In this document: positions 48,690 to 59,689 of the stretch, piece by piece
Layout of the letters: every line of letters starts with the position of its first letter
Position numbering within the stretch: the first letter of the stretch is position 1
Assembly (NCBI GenBank): GCA_029783825.1
Contig: JAREIK010000343.1
Span: 310,001 to 374,000, forward strand
Origin: Sapria himalayana
Taxonomy: Eukaryota > Streptophyta > Magnoliopsida > Malpighiales > Rafflesiaceae
Length of the DNA: 64,000 nucleotides
Direction of reading: 5' to 3'
Program-made: the position numbers and the translations under genes
Notes under the pieces: generated by a model
Database searches by the model: none
What the model saw: the letters and a program-made list of their open reading frames with translations, nothing else
Told to the model about the DNA's origin: nothing

Positions 48690-48790
48690 ATTTGTAAAAA
48701 AAAATGAGGCGACGATATAAAAAAATGAAGAGGTACAAAAGCAAATTAAAGAAATAAAAAAAAAAGAAGAAAAAGAATGAAAAGAGAGCA
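48690..48790 (+). pseudogene. Charged C-terminal tail remnant of CACTA transposase
   Basis: A purine-rich stretch encodes Lys/Arg/Glu/Met-rich sequence and is followed by a tail region. It aligns in reverse orientation with 63850-63990, which is how the second CACTA copy was recognised. Confidence 0.6.
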
Positions 48791-49070
48791 TAATATGTAA
48801 TAGAAGATTTTAAACATTAAAAAATAATGTGCAAATTGATAGATGAAAATAACTCATAATTGTTTGTAATGTTATATTATTATATTTTTGCAATAAAATT
48901 TAATTTGCAAAATTTTTGTTTTTAGTTTTCTTATTTTTTGATGTTATTAACGTGTATTGGAATGGCTGAACTTTGATATTTATTATTTGATATTTTAATT
49001 TTGTAGTAAATAGTATGTGAAGTCATTGGATGAATAATATGCATGCACCTACTAGATTGTATGTTGTATA

Positions 49071-49072
<2 letters not shown>

Positions 49073-49121
<49 letters not shown>
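49073..49121. repeat. AT microsatellite within the CACTA 3' region
   Basis: About 24 AT units. The aligned segment of CACTA copy II (63500-63530, other strand) has only a few such units, so the expansion is specific to this copy. Confidence 0.85.
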
Positions 49122-49126
<5 letters not shown>

Positions 49127-49525
49127 ATATTGTATACATCATACAAAAACTGCAATAGATTAAACATGTTCATGTTGTAGAAAATAGAAATGAAAAATGA
49201 TATTTTAAAATCTATTTTCTTATTTTGAAATGAAGTTTGTGTTTGTATTCTATTCCATCACTGTTTTAAAATTTCCTTCGCTATATGTATGAATTCTGAG
49301 TTTGTATTAAAAATAAAAACTAAGATCTCATTTCCATCACTATAGTTAGAAACGAAAAATTTCCTTTGTATATATTATAATTATCTAAACAATTTCTATT
49401 TTTAAAATTTTAAAAAAAAAGCCTTTTTAGAAATGAAATCTTTTCATTTTTATTGACATCGCTAATTCTGCATTGCGATAAAATTAGAAATTTGGTCATT
49501 TTTAAAAGGTTTTTTTCTTGTAGTG

Positions 49526-49800
49526 TAGAGACACACGCGGCCACAGACACACACACGGACACACAGATACATAGACACACATACACAAACACATTGTCAC
49601 ACACACACACATATTGATAAATATATATTTGTGCGTGTGTTTATATGTATGTGTATATATATACACACACATATATTTATGTATTTATATAGGTACACAC
49701 ACACACACACACACACACATACATACATATATATATATATATATATTTATTTATTTATTTATTTATAGATATTTATGTATACATATATATATGTGTAGCC
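49526..49800. repeat. Compound CA/TA/TATT microsatellite cluster
   Basis: Begins right at the CACTA terminus. Degenerate ACACAC and GTGTGT runs give way to (CA)n at 49694-49720, (TA)n at about 49725-49747 and (TATT)n at 49746-49766. Open frames here encode only low-complexity Tyr/Ile/Val/Cys sequence. Confidence 0.8.
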
Positions 49801-50880
49801 TTTCTTTTGTGTATACATGTAAGTATTTCGATATGTTGTTTTGAAGATAAAAACCATGTGATCGAGGGATAATTTGTGATTTTTATAAGTGGAGAACATG
49901 AGTTTGAATCACAACAATATCAATTCTACCGCATTTTTTTTTGGTTTCTTGCTTTCTAATATTAGTTTCCTAATTAATTAAATATAATTTTATTTTTTTT
50001 TTTAAATAGGGTTGATGAATTTTAGCACAAATAATTTAATTATTTTATAATTTGATTTATTTTTTTTAATTATGAAAATTATGCTGCACCAAAATACAAG
50101 TATTTTGTATTTTGTGAATTAGAACACAAATCTCCCTAATATTTATTAAGGCGAGCAAACATATTTTTCTTGTCACTAAGCTTAATTGGATTCTCAATTA
50201 TATACCCGAGCGTAAGAAAATATTAATCACATTTAATTATAAGATTATGATGGGGATTTATTAGGAAAAAATTATGTTTGAGTGTGACAAATTAAAATTA
50301 TTTATAATATAGGTTCTAAATTAAAATTTACATATTGAAACTCCACACAAAAAAATTATTTGTTTCTTACTATATTAAAATCGATTAAACTAACTTTGCT
50401 AATCTCTCTATCACTTTTTTTTAATTTATTTATTTTTTTATTTTTATATCATGCATGTAAATAAATTACTTGTATATATATATAATATACACATGTACTA
50501 TATATTGTGTATTTAATACAATATATGTATATATAGATGCATATACAATATATTTGTGTGTAATGTTTATACACCTTATATACAATGCATATTATATAAA
50601 TAAATAATATATATATATAATATGTACAACATTATATATATATATATATAGTATACATAGTGGGTATATATTGTATCTGCACACACACACATATCTATAC
50701 AGTGTACATATGTTATGCATATATACTTTTCAGTTATCTGTGTGAGTGTGTTTGTTTAATAAATATTTATGGTTTTTTTATACGAAAAAATAATTTTTTT
50801 AATATTTTTTTACTGAGTTAAATAAACAAAAAATTTATTTAATTATTTAATATGCATAAAAAACAGTTTGTTTAACATGT
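49801..50880. other. AT-rich DNA with R2 repeat and TA/CA microsatellites
   Basis: 49880-50130 is an R2 repeat copy (GGAGAACATGAGTTTGAATC ... GCACCAAAATACAAGTATTT), related to 53790-54050. 50450-50720 is rich in TATATA and CACACA runs. No gene was seen. The composition changes sharply to GC-rich at about 50880, the start of the flank of the next gene. Confidence 0.45.
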
Positions 50881-51215
50881 GGAAAGCGGACTCCAACCCG
50901 CCAATCTCGTACGCTGGAAAGATAAACGTCGCATGGCAGCTGGTCGGGAGTGGACTCCCGACACGAATTGCTGCCATCCCGCCAAATGCAACAGTTGTTG
51001 ATGGATAGTCATGCTGCATGATTCACGGCGAAGCAGCGAGAGCGAGGCCGGCGGCCTTTTTTGTACGAGCCACCCCCCTGCTAGAAAACTCGAATCTGCG
51101 CGCCACAGAGTTAATCGAACCGGTGGAGTCGACGGCGACGCGGTCGCCGGAATAGCCGAAAGAAAAAGGAAATCGAAAAGAAGTTTCTTGTTTCGAGAGA
51201 CGACGACGCCGAGGA
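50881..51215 (+). promoter_or_regulatory. Probable promoter-proximal region and 5' UTR of the 51216 gene
   Basis: GC-rich DNA contrasting with the AT-rich DNA to its left. It has an inverted pair GGGAGTGGACTCCCGACAC around 50947. I cannot choose a TATA box or start site. An in-frame TAG at 51153-51155 bounds the coding frame upstream. Confidence 0.4.
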
Positions 51216-51863
51216 ATGGTTACGGCTCTGCCTGCCACGGAGAAGCACAGGAGCCTGAGATTCCACCGTTCGCTGAAATCTCTCGTGCAGTACCTCGTGC
51301 TACCCTGCTGCGGTTTCCAGCCCGGCTGGCAGGTCGACAGCATCGCTGGAAGCCTGTCCCCTGAAAACCAAGTCATAGTGACTTTCTACCAGCGCGAGAA
51401 GGGCGGCGAGATGAATCTCGTCATCGAAGAACCGAACAATGCTAAGTCAAATTCAGAAGCTCGCATTCTCCTGCATCTCGTGTTTGGGAATATTCCCCTG
51501 GTTTTTGCGGATGTAAAGTGGGACGACTCGACGCGCATATCCCTCGAGTGCAACGAGGTGGAAGGGGAGAATTCATCGGATCTACTGAGTGCGCGAACGT
51601 GGAATGCCTTCTTCGACGGCACCAAAGGGTTCGCCACTTCCAAGACCACCACGGCTCCGCCGGACGCAGAAATTCTGGGGCTTCTGCGCCCGACGACGAC
51701 CTCCATGGGCCTTCTGCCGTTAGAGACCGGCAACATCAACTACAAGAGAGCCCCTTTCAAGCATATACAGGACAAACGGAACAAAACTGATTTTGCCACC
51801 TTTAGCACGGTCGATCCAAATGGGCCCAGCATCTATTTCTTCAGGTCATTCCCTGCGAAATGA
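51216..51863 (+). CDS. Probable MIZU-KUSSEI1-like (DUF617) protein, divergent, single exon
   Basis: 215 codons, ATG at 51216 with G at -3 and +4, a strong plant start context. It is the first ATG after an in-frame TAG at 51153, and TGA at 51861 ends it. I do not recognise a close relative, but the C-terminal two thirds follows the DUF617/MIZ1 pattern: RISLEC (107-112; family R-ALEC), W-AFFDGTKGFA (129-140; W--Y-NG-K-GYA), D-EILGLLR-TTTSMGLLP (150-168; D--VL---R-VS-GAGVLP) and VDPNGPSIYFFRS (199-211; NPDG-GPELSIF-LR). The N-terminal half has a 'V-G-L' element (residues 40-47), then a VTFYQREKGGEMNLVIEEP block. Members include MIZ1, needed for root hydrotropism in Arabidopsis; the cellular role of this divergent protein is unknown. 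There is no clear signal peptide. GC content is far above the surroundings and the frame is clean, so this is probably an active gene. Confidence 0.8.
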   Translation: MVTALPATEKHRSLRFHRSLKSLVQYLVLPCCGFQPGWQVDSIAGSLSPENQVIVTFYQREKGGEMNLVIEEPNNAKSNSEARILLHLVFGNIPLVFADVKWDDSTRISLECNEVEGENSSDLLSARTWNAFFDGTKGFATSKTTTAPPDAEILGLLRPTTTSMGLLPLETGNINYKRAPFKHIQDKRNKTDFATFSTVDPNGPSIYFFRSFPAK

Positions 51864-52440
51864 ATCTGACGATCTCAACCAGTTGTTTTTCTCTCTCTGT
51901 TCGATCATGCCCTTTTTTGCATAATGCCGCTCCATGATTCGCGTCGTTCATCCGATCGGCTTCGCATCTTGTTTTCGTCGTTGCTGTTCATCTCTGAGAC
52001 GAATTTCAGGATCATTCTAATAACCTTAAGTGCCTTAATCGGCTTCGCATCTTATCTTCTTCGTTGCTGTTCATCTCTGAGACGAATTACAGGATCATTC
52101 TAATAACCTTGCGTGCCTTAATCGGCTTCGCATCTTGTCTTCGTCGTTGCTGTTCATCTCTGAGACGAATTACAGGATCATTCTAATAACCTTACGTGCC
52201 TTAATCGGCTTCGCATCTTATCTTCTTCGTTTCTGTTCATCTCTGAGACGAATTACAGGATCATTCTAATAACCTTACATGCCTTAATCGGCTTGATTGC
52301 GGTAGCCTGGAGCGTCGGGAATCGTCATTTTCGTTTGCTGCTTACACTTTACAGGAACAGGAACAGGATGCATCCGTCGTGATTAGCAACTTATCATCTT
52401 TCCCATCGTGAACCCCTGCGCGTACTGTGATAGTTTTTTC
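51864..52440 (+). other. 3' flank of the 51216 gene, probable 3' UTR
   Basis: GC content stays higher than the background to about 52440, so the transcript may extend this far. The 83-bp array lies inside. No perfect AATAAA signal was seen; TGAATAATG near 52442 is the closest. Confidence 0.4.
51955..52294. repeat. 83-bp minisatellite, four units, downstream of the 51216 gene
   Basis: Units begin at 51955, 52038, 52121 and 52204 with ATCGGCTTCGCATCTT, and a partial fifth starts at 52287. The period is exactly 83 bp. Units 1 and 3 share TTCGTCGTT, units 2 and 4 share ATCTTCTTCG, again an A-B-A-B order. The array begins 92 bases after the stop codon. 83 is not a multiple of three, and no open frame runs through it. 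Confidence 0.95.
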
Positions 52441-53520
52441 ATGAATAATGTTAAGCTCGGATGACACGGCCTTATCAAGATACATCTGTTTTGTTAGTTA
52501 TATGTTTGCGTATTTCTTTGTATCAGGGTAAATAGAAATGTTTTTTTAAAAAAAATTATGCGTGGTTAATATTTAGAAAAAAATTCTGGGAAATTTATAT
52601 TTTAATTCATCTAAATATAAACATTTAAAAAAAATTTCTACCCACATTCTTCAAACGCATCAATACAAAAGTATTTCTAATGTTAGATATTTTTTGATAA
52701 ACTGAAAAAATTAAATGCTAGAAAATAAATACTAAAAAAATTAATTGTTTAATTTTATAAGTGTTGTATTTATATTATAAAATTATTTGAAATGTTACTT
52801 ACAATTGAATGATGAAGATAATCTATTGTTTGATAATTGTAAATGATGAATATTGAAATTTATGTATTTTATATATTTATCTATATTATCATTATGTTAT
52901 ATATTATTCAAAATAAATAGAATTTTTAATAATATTTTATTTTTCACTATAATTATTAATTATTATTTAATATAAAATCACTAGAAACAAATTAATGAAT
53001 AAATTATAATATCTTAAAAAAGACAAATATTTTTAAAAAATAATCAATAGAAAATTTTTTAAAATTATTCAAATTTTTAATATAAAAATAAAAATTAATC
53101 AGTAACTAGTTGATTTGTTATTTTATCTCTTAAATTAATCATAAAAGAGTGTTAAGATTAGGGTTTAAGGTAGTGAAGAAAAGAAGAGAATAAAAATTTG
53201 TTTACAACTGAATTGTTGCGTGAATGAGAAAATAAAAAAGAAAGAAAACAAAAAAAAGACAAAACGGTCACTTTAAACTTGAAAAAAATTCACCATTCAA
53301 TGATGAGTATGCGTCTACCTACTTATTATTTTCAATGGGTTTTCTTTTAAATTTTTTAATTAATATATCTCTGAAATTTTTTATAAAATACATTGAAAAT
53401 AAAAACTGTCAATGGTTTTAAAAAATTTAATAGTTTATCAAACAGACCCTTAGTCTCAGGTCATTTGTTTAAAAAAAAAGTATTCATATTTTTTTTGGCA
53501 CACCAATTTTTTTCTAGGAA
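52441..53520. other. AT-rich intergenic DNA
   Basis: No gene or element ends were recognised. Confidence 0.35.
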
Positions 53521-53665
53521 ATAAGGGTGAGGGGTGAGGGCAGACGGGCGAGGGCAGACGAGCGAGGACAGACGGGCGAGGAGCAATGATGAGGAGAGAT
53601 GGGCGAGGGGTAAGGATGAGGACGAGCATGAGGGCGAGTGCGAGAGGTAGGGGAGATGGTAGTTT
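53521..53665. repeat. Purine-rich degenerate GAGGRCAGACGGGCGAG repeat
   Basis: An almost C/T-free top strand of about 145 bp with imperfect units such as GAGGGCAGACGGGCGAGG, GACAGACGGGCGAGG and GATGGGCGAGGGG. It could form triplex or G-quadruplex structures. It encodes nothing. Confidence 0.75.
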
Positions 53666-54166
53666 AAGACTTACTAATTAGAGTGTTCTTATTTTTAATT
53701 TATTTATAATTTTTTGATTTTTTTTTTCAAATATTATAAGTTAAGTTTCTAATTTTTAAAAATTTCTAGGGGAGTACCCAAAAACATAATCCCCCCTAGT
53801 TTTTATATGTGGAGGGCATGGGGTTGAATACTACTAATATTTGTTTCTTTATAATTTTTTTGCTTTAGACATCAAGTTTCCATCCCAATTAATAAATTTT
53901 TATTTTAATTTTAGAGGTTAAAATCACATTTATGAATTTTAGTATATCTAAACTTAATTATTTTAGAATATGATGTTTTTTTAATAATGTTAAGTTAGCA
54001 TGCTAAAAATCAAATATTTTGTATCAGGTACACCAAAACACAAATTTTTCTTTTTTTTTAATAAATAGCATGGAGACATGGTAGAAGTTAGACCTAGTCT
54101 AAGCATGCATGTTTTTAAAATTTAAGATGTGATAGTTTGTCTATCTCTAAAGACACATAGACACTA
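53666..54166. repeat. R2 dispersed repeat copy and AT-rich DNA
   Basis: 53790-54050 matches 49880-50130 in order: GGAGGGCATGGGGTTGAATAC, a T-rich block, AATTTTAG, then a GTACACCAAAACACAAAT-type end. The GGG-TTGAAT and GAGTTTGAATC words recall a polymerase III box B, so an old SINE is possible but not shown. Confidence 0.35.
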
Positions 54167-54246
54167 TATAATCCACACACACACACACACACACACAATA
54201 CATACGGTGTGTGTGTGTGTGTATTGTGTGTGTGCGTGGATATATA
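54167..54246. repeat. CA/TG inverted repeat
   Basis: ATCCAC(AC)n AATACA on the left and TGTATTGTGTG...GTGGAT on the right form long imperfect hairpin arms. TATA flanks extend the pairing. Confidence 0.88.
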
Positions 54247-55152
54247 CTGCTTATATATAGGATAGATATTGTGTGGGGTATATACATTCTCTGACTTCTT
54301 TTAAGTTGTTGGATTCTTAGACTAGAATCTCGCTAGTTGTGTGAATACTAGAAAATCTATTTTAAATTTTTTTTAACTTTTAGTCAGAGGTGTCATCTCA
54401 TGGAAATGTTTGAAGCAGCCATTAATAAACACATTTACTATAAAAGCTAAGTCTGTGGCCTGCTTTTAGACCATGGTTCATGCTGCATGGTTGAGTAACT
54501 TTTTGTAGGGTTAATATGGTGAGGTTTAAAAACATAGATTTCAAGAGAATGAGCATCATGTCTTATGATGTATGATTATTGATTAAATATTAAAGTGTCT
54601 CACTTGATAAATTAAAACATTTAATAAATATATTACTAAATGGTTTAATTTTAATAATAAAGGACTAGATTGTAATTACTTTATTGCATACCACTTGATT
54701 GTAGTAGTCATTGAGACTAGAAAAAATAACCAACAGTGATAGTAGTAATTTTGGAGATTAGAAACCATAATGATCCTCTTTGTGCTTATAAAAGGTATCT
54801 ATTCTATGGTTTTCTCCATGATCATTATTGCATATCTAGAGATTAACGACGAGGCCAAGTGATGAGAAAAAGCACTCATTCTCTTATACTGGATGTGTAA
54901 CAATGTGTTTGTATTTTTGATTTCTTATTCATTTTGTGTCTCACATAAACATAAAGAAAATATTTTACTTTTTCCTCATCTGAGTGAAATCTAATATGAA
55001 ATATCATGTCTCACGTAAACCTAATATATTGGACAAAACATAATATGCTATATTCAATTCAAATTGGCATGTATCTATGATTGTTTGTGTTGCTGATAAC
55101 ATTCTAATCAATTAACAATTATTCAGGTAAAACACTTATTCAAGTATCACAT
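54247..55152. other. AT-rich intergenic DNA
   Basis: No gene or element ends were recognised. Confidence 0.35.
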
Positions 55153-55376
55153 TATTTATGTATTTATGTATTTGCGTATTTGCGTATTTGCGTATTTGCG
55201 TATTTGCGTATTTGCGTATTTGCGTATTTGCATATTTGCGTATTTGCGTATTTGCGTATTTGCGTATTTGCATGTTTGTGTATTTGTGTATTTGTGTATG
55301 TATGTGTTTATGTGCTTATGTAATTATGTGCTTATGTGCTTGTGTGTTCGTGTGTTCGTGTGTTCGTGTGTTCTGT
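55153..55376. repeat. Octanucleotide TATTTGCG tandem repeat with degenerate flanks
   Basis: The core from about 55169 to 55268 is TATTTGCG in tandem, with two G-to-A variants. It is preceded by TATTTATG units and followed by GTATTTGT, ATGTGCTT and GTGTTCGT units to about 55376. Eight bases make every frame a 24-base repeat, producing the spurious repeated Tyr-Leu-Arg-Ile-Cys-Val-Phe-Ala open frames. Confidence 0.92.
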
Positions 55377-56619
55377 ATTCATGTATTCATATATTTATAT
55401 ATAATTATAATGTGTTTCTAGAAACTAAATTTATTTTTTTATTGAAGGGATAAATTTTTTGCAAATATAAATTTTGTTGCGCTCAAATAAAACCAATCTC
55501 AACACATAATATGTAATTTTTAATCAAGATAGAATAATTATTTTACTTAGTACTTTTACTAGTGAAGCCCTAAATTGCTTAGATGCTCATATACCAAAAT
55601 GACACATAACAGGAATACACCTAATGATAGATTTTATATAGGAGTTATGTATTCTTACTAGTAGTTAAATACACTTAATGATGATTATGTGCCTATTATG
55701 AAGGCTACGCGTTCCTAATAGGAATTATATGTTATCTGAGGAGGGCATGTTGTTGGAAATTATTTTCACATCAACAATATTTTTTTTTATATTATCTAGG
55801 TATAGCAAAAGTTTTTACTTCGTTGAAAATGCTTGGTGGTAGCGTTCCTTTTGTTATATGGGTATCTACCAAATTTAGGGTTGAAGCTAAACATTTATTT
55901 GTATGGGCATGAGCATATGAATGGTATCGAATCTTTCAATGGAAAATTGTTACAATGAAAATTATAAAATGAGAATGAAGAATATAAATGGAAAATCAAA
56001 TATGACAAGCACTAGAGAGGATTGTATAATGAATTGATATGCTTTTTTAAGAATTTTAGCAAGTTGACTTAGTTGAGATTGTGAAGCTTGTCGCAAGTTG
56101 AAGACTCAACAATGAAACAGTCAACTCTTCATAAATTGGTTGGAATCTCAAGTAATTCCCATGATAAGCCAATGGTAAGGCAAAACTAGTTCAACATCAA
56201 CTCATAGTAAATATTTAAAATTACTCGAAGGTTGAATTTCTGATAATTTGTTAATGAAATGCCACATGAGCTATGTTATGACATTGAAACTCTTGGCTCT
56301 TAAAAAGTGGTATTAGGAGGAAGTATGAAGTATTAATGCGGATGTGGAGACTCTTTTTATAATTATGGTGCTTGAAGGGTCATCTCTTCTAATAAAAGTA
56401 CAAGGAGCTTTTGAAGCTTGAGGTGTGGCAGCTCAAATATAGCTGCTATCTTGTTGATCAGCATTATGATTAGAAGACCTATAGGTGATAATAGGTTCTT
56501 TCAAGATTGAATGATACTATTTTCTATATTATTAGAGCATGAAGGCGTTGCCTACGAAGGATAAAAGTTTGGAGAGCATCTTTTTATGGTATAATTGAAG
56601 AAGCATGACATGAGGTGAT
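55377..56619. other. Unassigned DNA left of copia element III
   Basis: 55790-56610 is less AT-rich and less repetitive than average, with no long open frame. It may be a decayed transposon or gene remnant. No motif was recognised on either strand. Confidence 0.3.
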
Positions 56620-57955
56620 TGTTAGAGCTATATATATATATATATATTAAATGCCATTTTATTATTAAAGATATTTATTTAATTTTATTTTTAATAAGTT
56701 AAGTTATTTCATATAGATGAGAATGTACATTATATTTGTTTGTATTTAAAAGCAACACGTGTATTTTTTATCATGGATGATTTTATATGTAAGGTTCTCT
56801 TTACACATAAAAGATCAAAACATCAATTTTTCTTGAATATAAGTAAATTATTCATAGTTTAAATGGAGTTGAACACACAATTGATAAGATTATAACACAA
56901 AATTTTAATATGTATGTCTTAACTATGGGGAATTGTTAATTATAATTTTTTATGCTAGTACATTTGTATGTACTGAATGGAACCAATTTAGGGTGATTAT
57001 ATTATACTGGTGCATACAATAATTTAAACCCAATGGTCATTATTAATATTTTTACTTTTAATCTCGAGATAATTATTAAACACACATATTTATTATTGTT
57101 GTTTTGATTCATATAGAGTGAGGTCTATTTATAGATTAATAAAATTGGTGAGTTGGATAACTATATATATTAATTGTATGATGAATATTAATTATTAATA
57201 GAATACATCCCCTTGAAATATGACTGATAATACTCTTTCAAGGATACTTATAAGTTTTGATTATGTTAAACTCTGCATGTAGATATATACCAAACATATC
57301 AGATAAATTAAGTTGAAAGTCTCGAGGTTATTAGATATTGATTAAATAAAATTATTAATGATTTAATTTAATTAATAGTTATTCATAATCTTAACTATAT
57401 GAGATATATATGTATTTAATATCAAAAAACATAAATGATATTTCGGATAAGTGAGTGAGTACAATTATAATTATTTAGTTGAATAAATTAAAATTAATAT
57501 AAATAGGTTCATTTATTTATATTGGGAGCCAACTATCTTCTTTGAGCTTTTAGGTTCTTACCGTGGGCTCAATTAAAACCATATTTTATTGCTTAATAAA
57601 ACAAAAAATACAAATATGTATTATAAAATCTTAAAATCACTTTTGTGTGATTTTAGAAAAATAACCAAAAAAAAAAAAGGAAAAATAAAATATATAAAGG
57701 AGATAATAAAAAGAAGTTATGAGCTCCATTTTTTCCTTGAGTAGTTCTCTACATTTTTTATTTGTTTGATTTTTTGAGATTTTGACTGCAACCAAGGAAA
57801 GTGGGAGAAGAGATCCACCTTATCTTCTTTTTTAGTGCAAAGAAATGCAATATGAATTTTGTTTGAGATATGAATTTTGTTTGATGCCTCAATAACATGT
57901 TTTCAGGTTTAATCTATACAAGGTATGAAGAACATATTGATCAATCAATCCTAAC
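56620..57955 (+). mobile_element. 5' LTR of Ty1/copia element III
   Basis: Starts TGTTAGAGCTATATATATAT and ends immediately before the primer-binding site, about 1.3 kb. A TA microsatellite lies near its start, and direct words such as TTCATATAGATGAGAATGTAC recall long-LTR copia families. There is no 3' partner in the window, so the left boundary rests on the TGTTAG start and the position of the binding site. Confidence 0.6.
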
Positions 57956-57957
57956 CA

Positions 57958-57969
57958 TGGTATTAGAGT
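57958..57969 (+). other. Primer-binding site of copia element III
   Basis: TGGTATTAGAGT, two changes from the Met-tRNA complement TGGTATCAGAGC. Confidence 0.7.
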
Positions 57970-59689
57970 TTGGTTATTATATCACATGTATATTAATCAA
58001 GTTTTAATCTTCATAATCGAATGCAATATGTCACAGATTAAAAGAGGAAAATTTGACCTCTATTTTGAACTATAATGTCCAACTATTATGGTTTCATGAA
58101 TGAGTGAGTGTTTAATCATCCCGATTTTATAATTGTTTTTGAACATTGATAAAAATTAAAACAAAATGATTGTGAACTCTGATGTGGGGCATAAAGTGTT
58201 GTATCTTATGTTAACCATCAAGGTGTTCATGATTAAAAGGATTCAAATGATGTAGATGGAGGAGTTCATGATGAGAAGGCAAAATGGTTGATCCTTTGAT
58301 GTAGAGACGATTCCATTTAGGTCTCAGGAGCATTGTCCATTAGCCCCTACGACTAAAAATTGTAGGTGGGTCCCCATGGGGCCATGCCCCAAACTTATTG
58401 TTCTAGTAGAACTGGATGCATTGTTTGCTGGGTGGCATCATAAACTTTTTACTTCTGTAAATTAAAACCATAATAGATGGGCATTAACCCCTTTGACCAA
58501 TAAGGATATGAATGGTGAATGTATGTGATGGCATGCATAGTGGCTGTATGTAATGGCACGCATGATGATTATATGCAATGAATTGCATGATGGTTATATG
58601 TGATTTAATGCATGATAGATGTTATGCATTTATGTTTAATAATATAAATTAAAATTCACAATTTTAGATAATAAATCTTGAATAAAAAATTAAATTTAAT
58701 GCACGTGTTTTAACATGATTCATTTTCTCAATGGGAATTAAAATTGTATTAGTTTCATTTTTTTACTTTCCAAATTATATGTATTTTAATTACAGTTAAA
58801 GACACACACACTCACACGCGTGTGCGTGTGTGTGTGTGTTTACATATTGAAGCCCTTTTTTTATTTCAAATAACTAAGTTGATGAGGGAGTTTATCAAGT
58901 TTGATATCACATGGTATCTATCATAAGTTTGTAAAAAATGTGAAACAATTTGTATGTTGGTCTTGGTATCTCCCTTCCTACCGGACCAATTGATTTGCAG
59001 ACTCATGGAATATAAACATCTTAAGAAATAATTCTATTTATTATTAATGTGAATCACTTCTCCATTTAAAGGTTTCATAATGAAATAATTAGTTTAGAAT
59101 TAAGTGATGGTAAACACTGAGCTGTAAATAATAATATTATATCTTTCTCAATCATTAATATTATTTACATGATCAAAGCAAATTCTTCTTTTTAGTTTTG
59201 TATGGTACTAACCATTGCTTCGATAATAGTATTAATAGGAACCATCTTATATTTACTAATAATAAATAGTAAATATCTTTTCACCGAGGTATGCTATTCA
59301 TAATATACCAAGCTAATGACAAATCGATTAAAATGGAATTCAAAGTTAATAAACTCTTTGTAATTTATTAAATTTAATGTTTCTCAAATTTTTAAATGAC
59401 TTTCAACCAACTTGTTATAATTATTAGAAAAAATAAACTTGATGAAATTATTATATTAATTGCAAAATAAACCTATAATTTGTTTTGACTATCAAGGACT
59501 ATAAATCTGTGCCCACATACGTATCCTCATCTAAATTACATGAATGAGTGATCGAACATAAAACTATAAGCCCCATGGGAAATGGGTCAAGGCTGATGAG
59601 ATGTAATTATTTATATTTTGGTTTCTATATTAAATATTATGCAACATCAGAATTAGTCTATGAACATAGCCTATGATGTGATACCAAGG

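Larger units (their letters stand above)
44881..49525 (+). mobile_element. CACTA (En/Spm) DNA transposon I, degenerate, right end defined
   Basis: Transposase domains read on the plus strand and the element ends at TTTTCTTGTAGTG (49513-49525), the complement of the CACTACAAGAAAA terminus typical of plant CACTA elements. The subterminal 300 bp (49190-49510) repeats TTTTAAAAT and GAAAT words, as such ends do. A TAG follows the end as the probable 3-bp target copy. The left end was not located. All coding parts contain stops. Confidence 0.8.

Noticed and set aside
49410..49844. Cys/Val/Tyr/Ile-rich open frames
   Set aside because: Products of CA, TA and TATT microsatellites next to the CACTA terminus.
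51011..51376. 117-codon frames on both strands across the start of the 51216 gene
   Set aside because: Shadows of the GC-rich gene. The 51216-51863 frame alone carries family motifs and a good start context.
49880..54050. R2 copies as tRNA-derived SINEs
   Set aside because: The box-B-like GAGTTTGAATC is suggestive, but no convincing box A, A-tail or target duplication was found.
55158..55453. Two overlapping frames encoding repeated YLRICVFA-type peptides
   Set aside because: An eight-base tandem repeat yields the same 24-base coding cycle in every frame; no other coding evidence.
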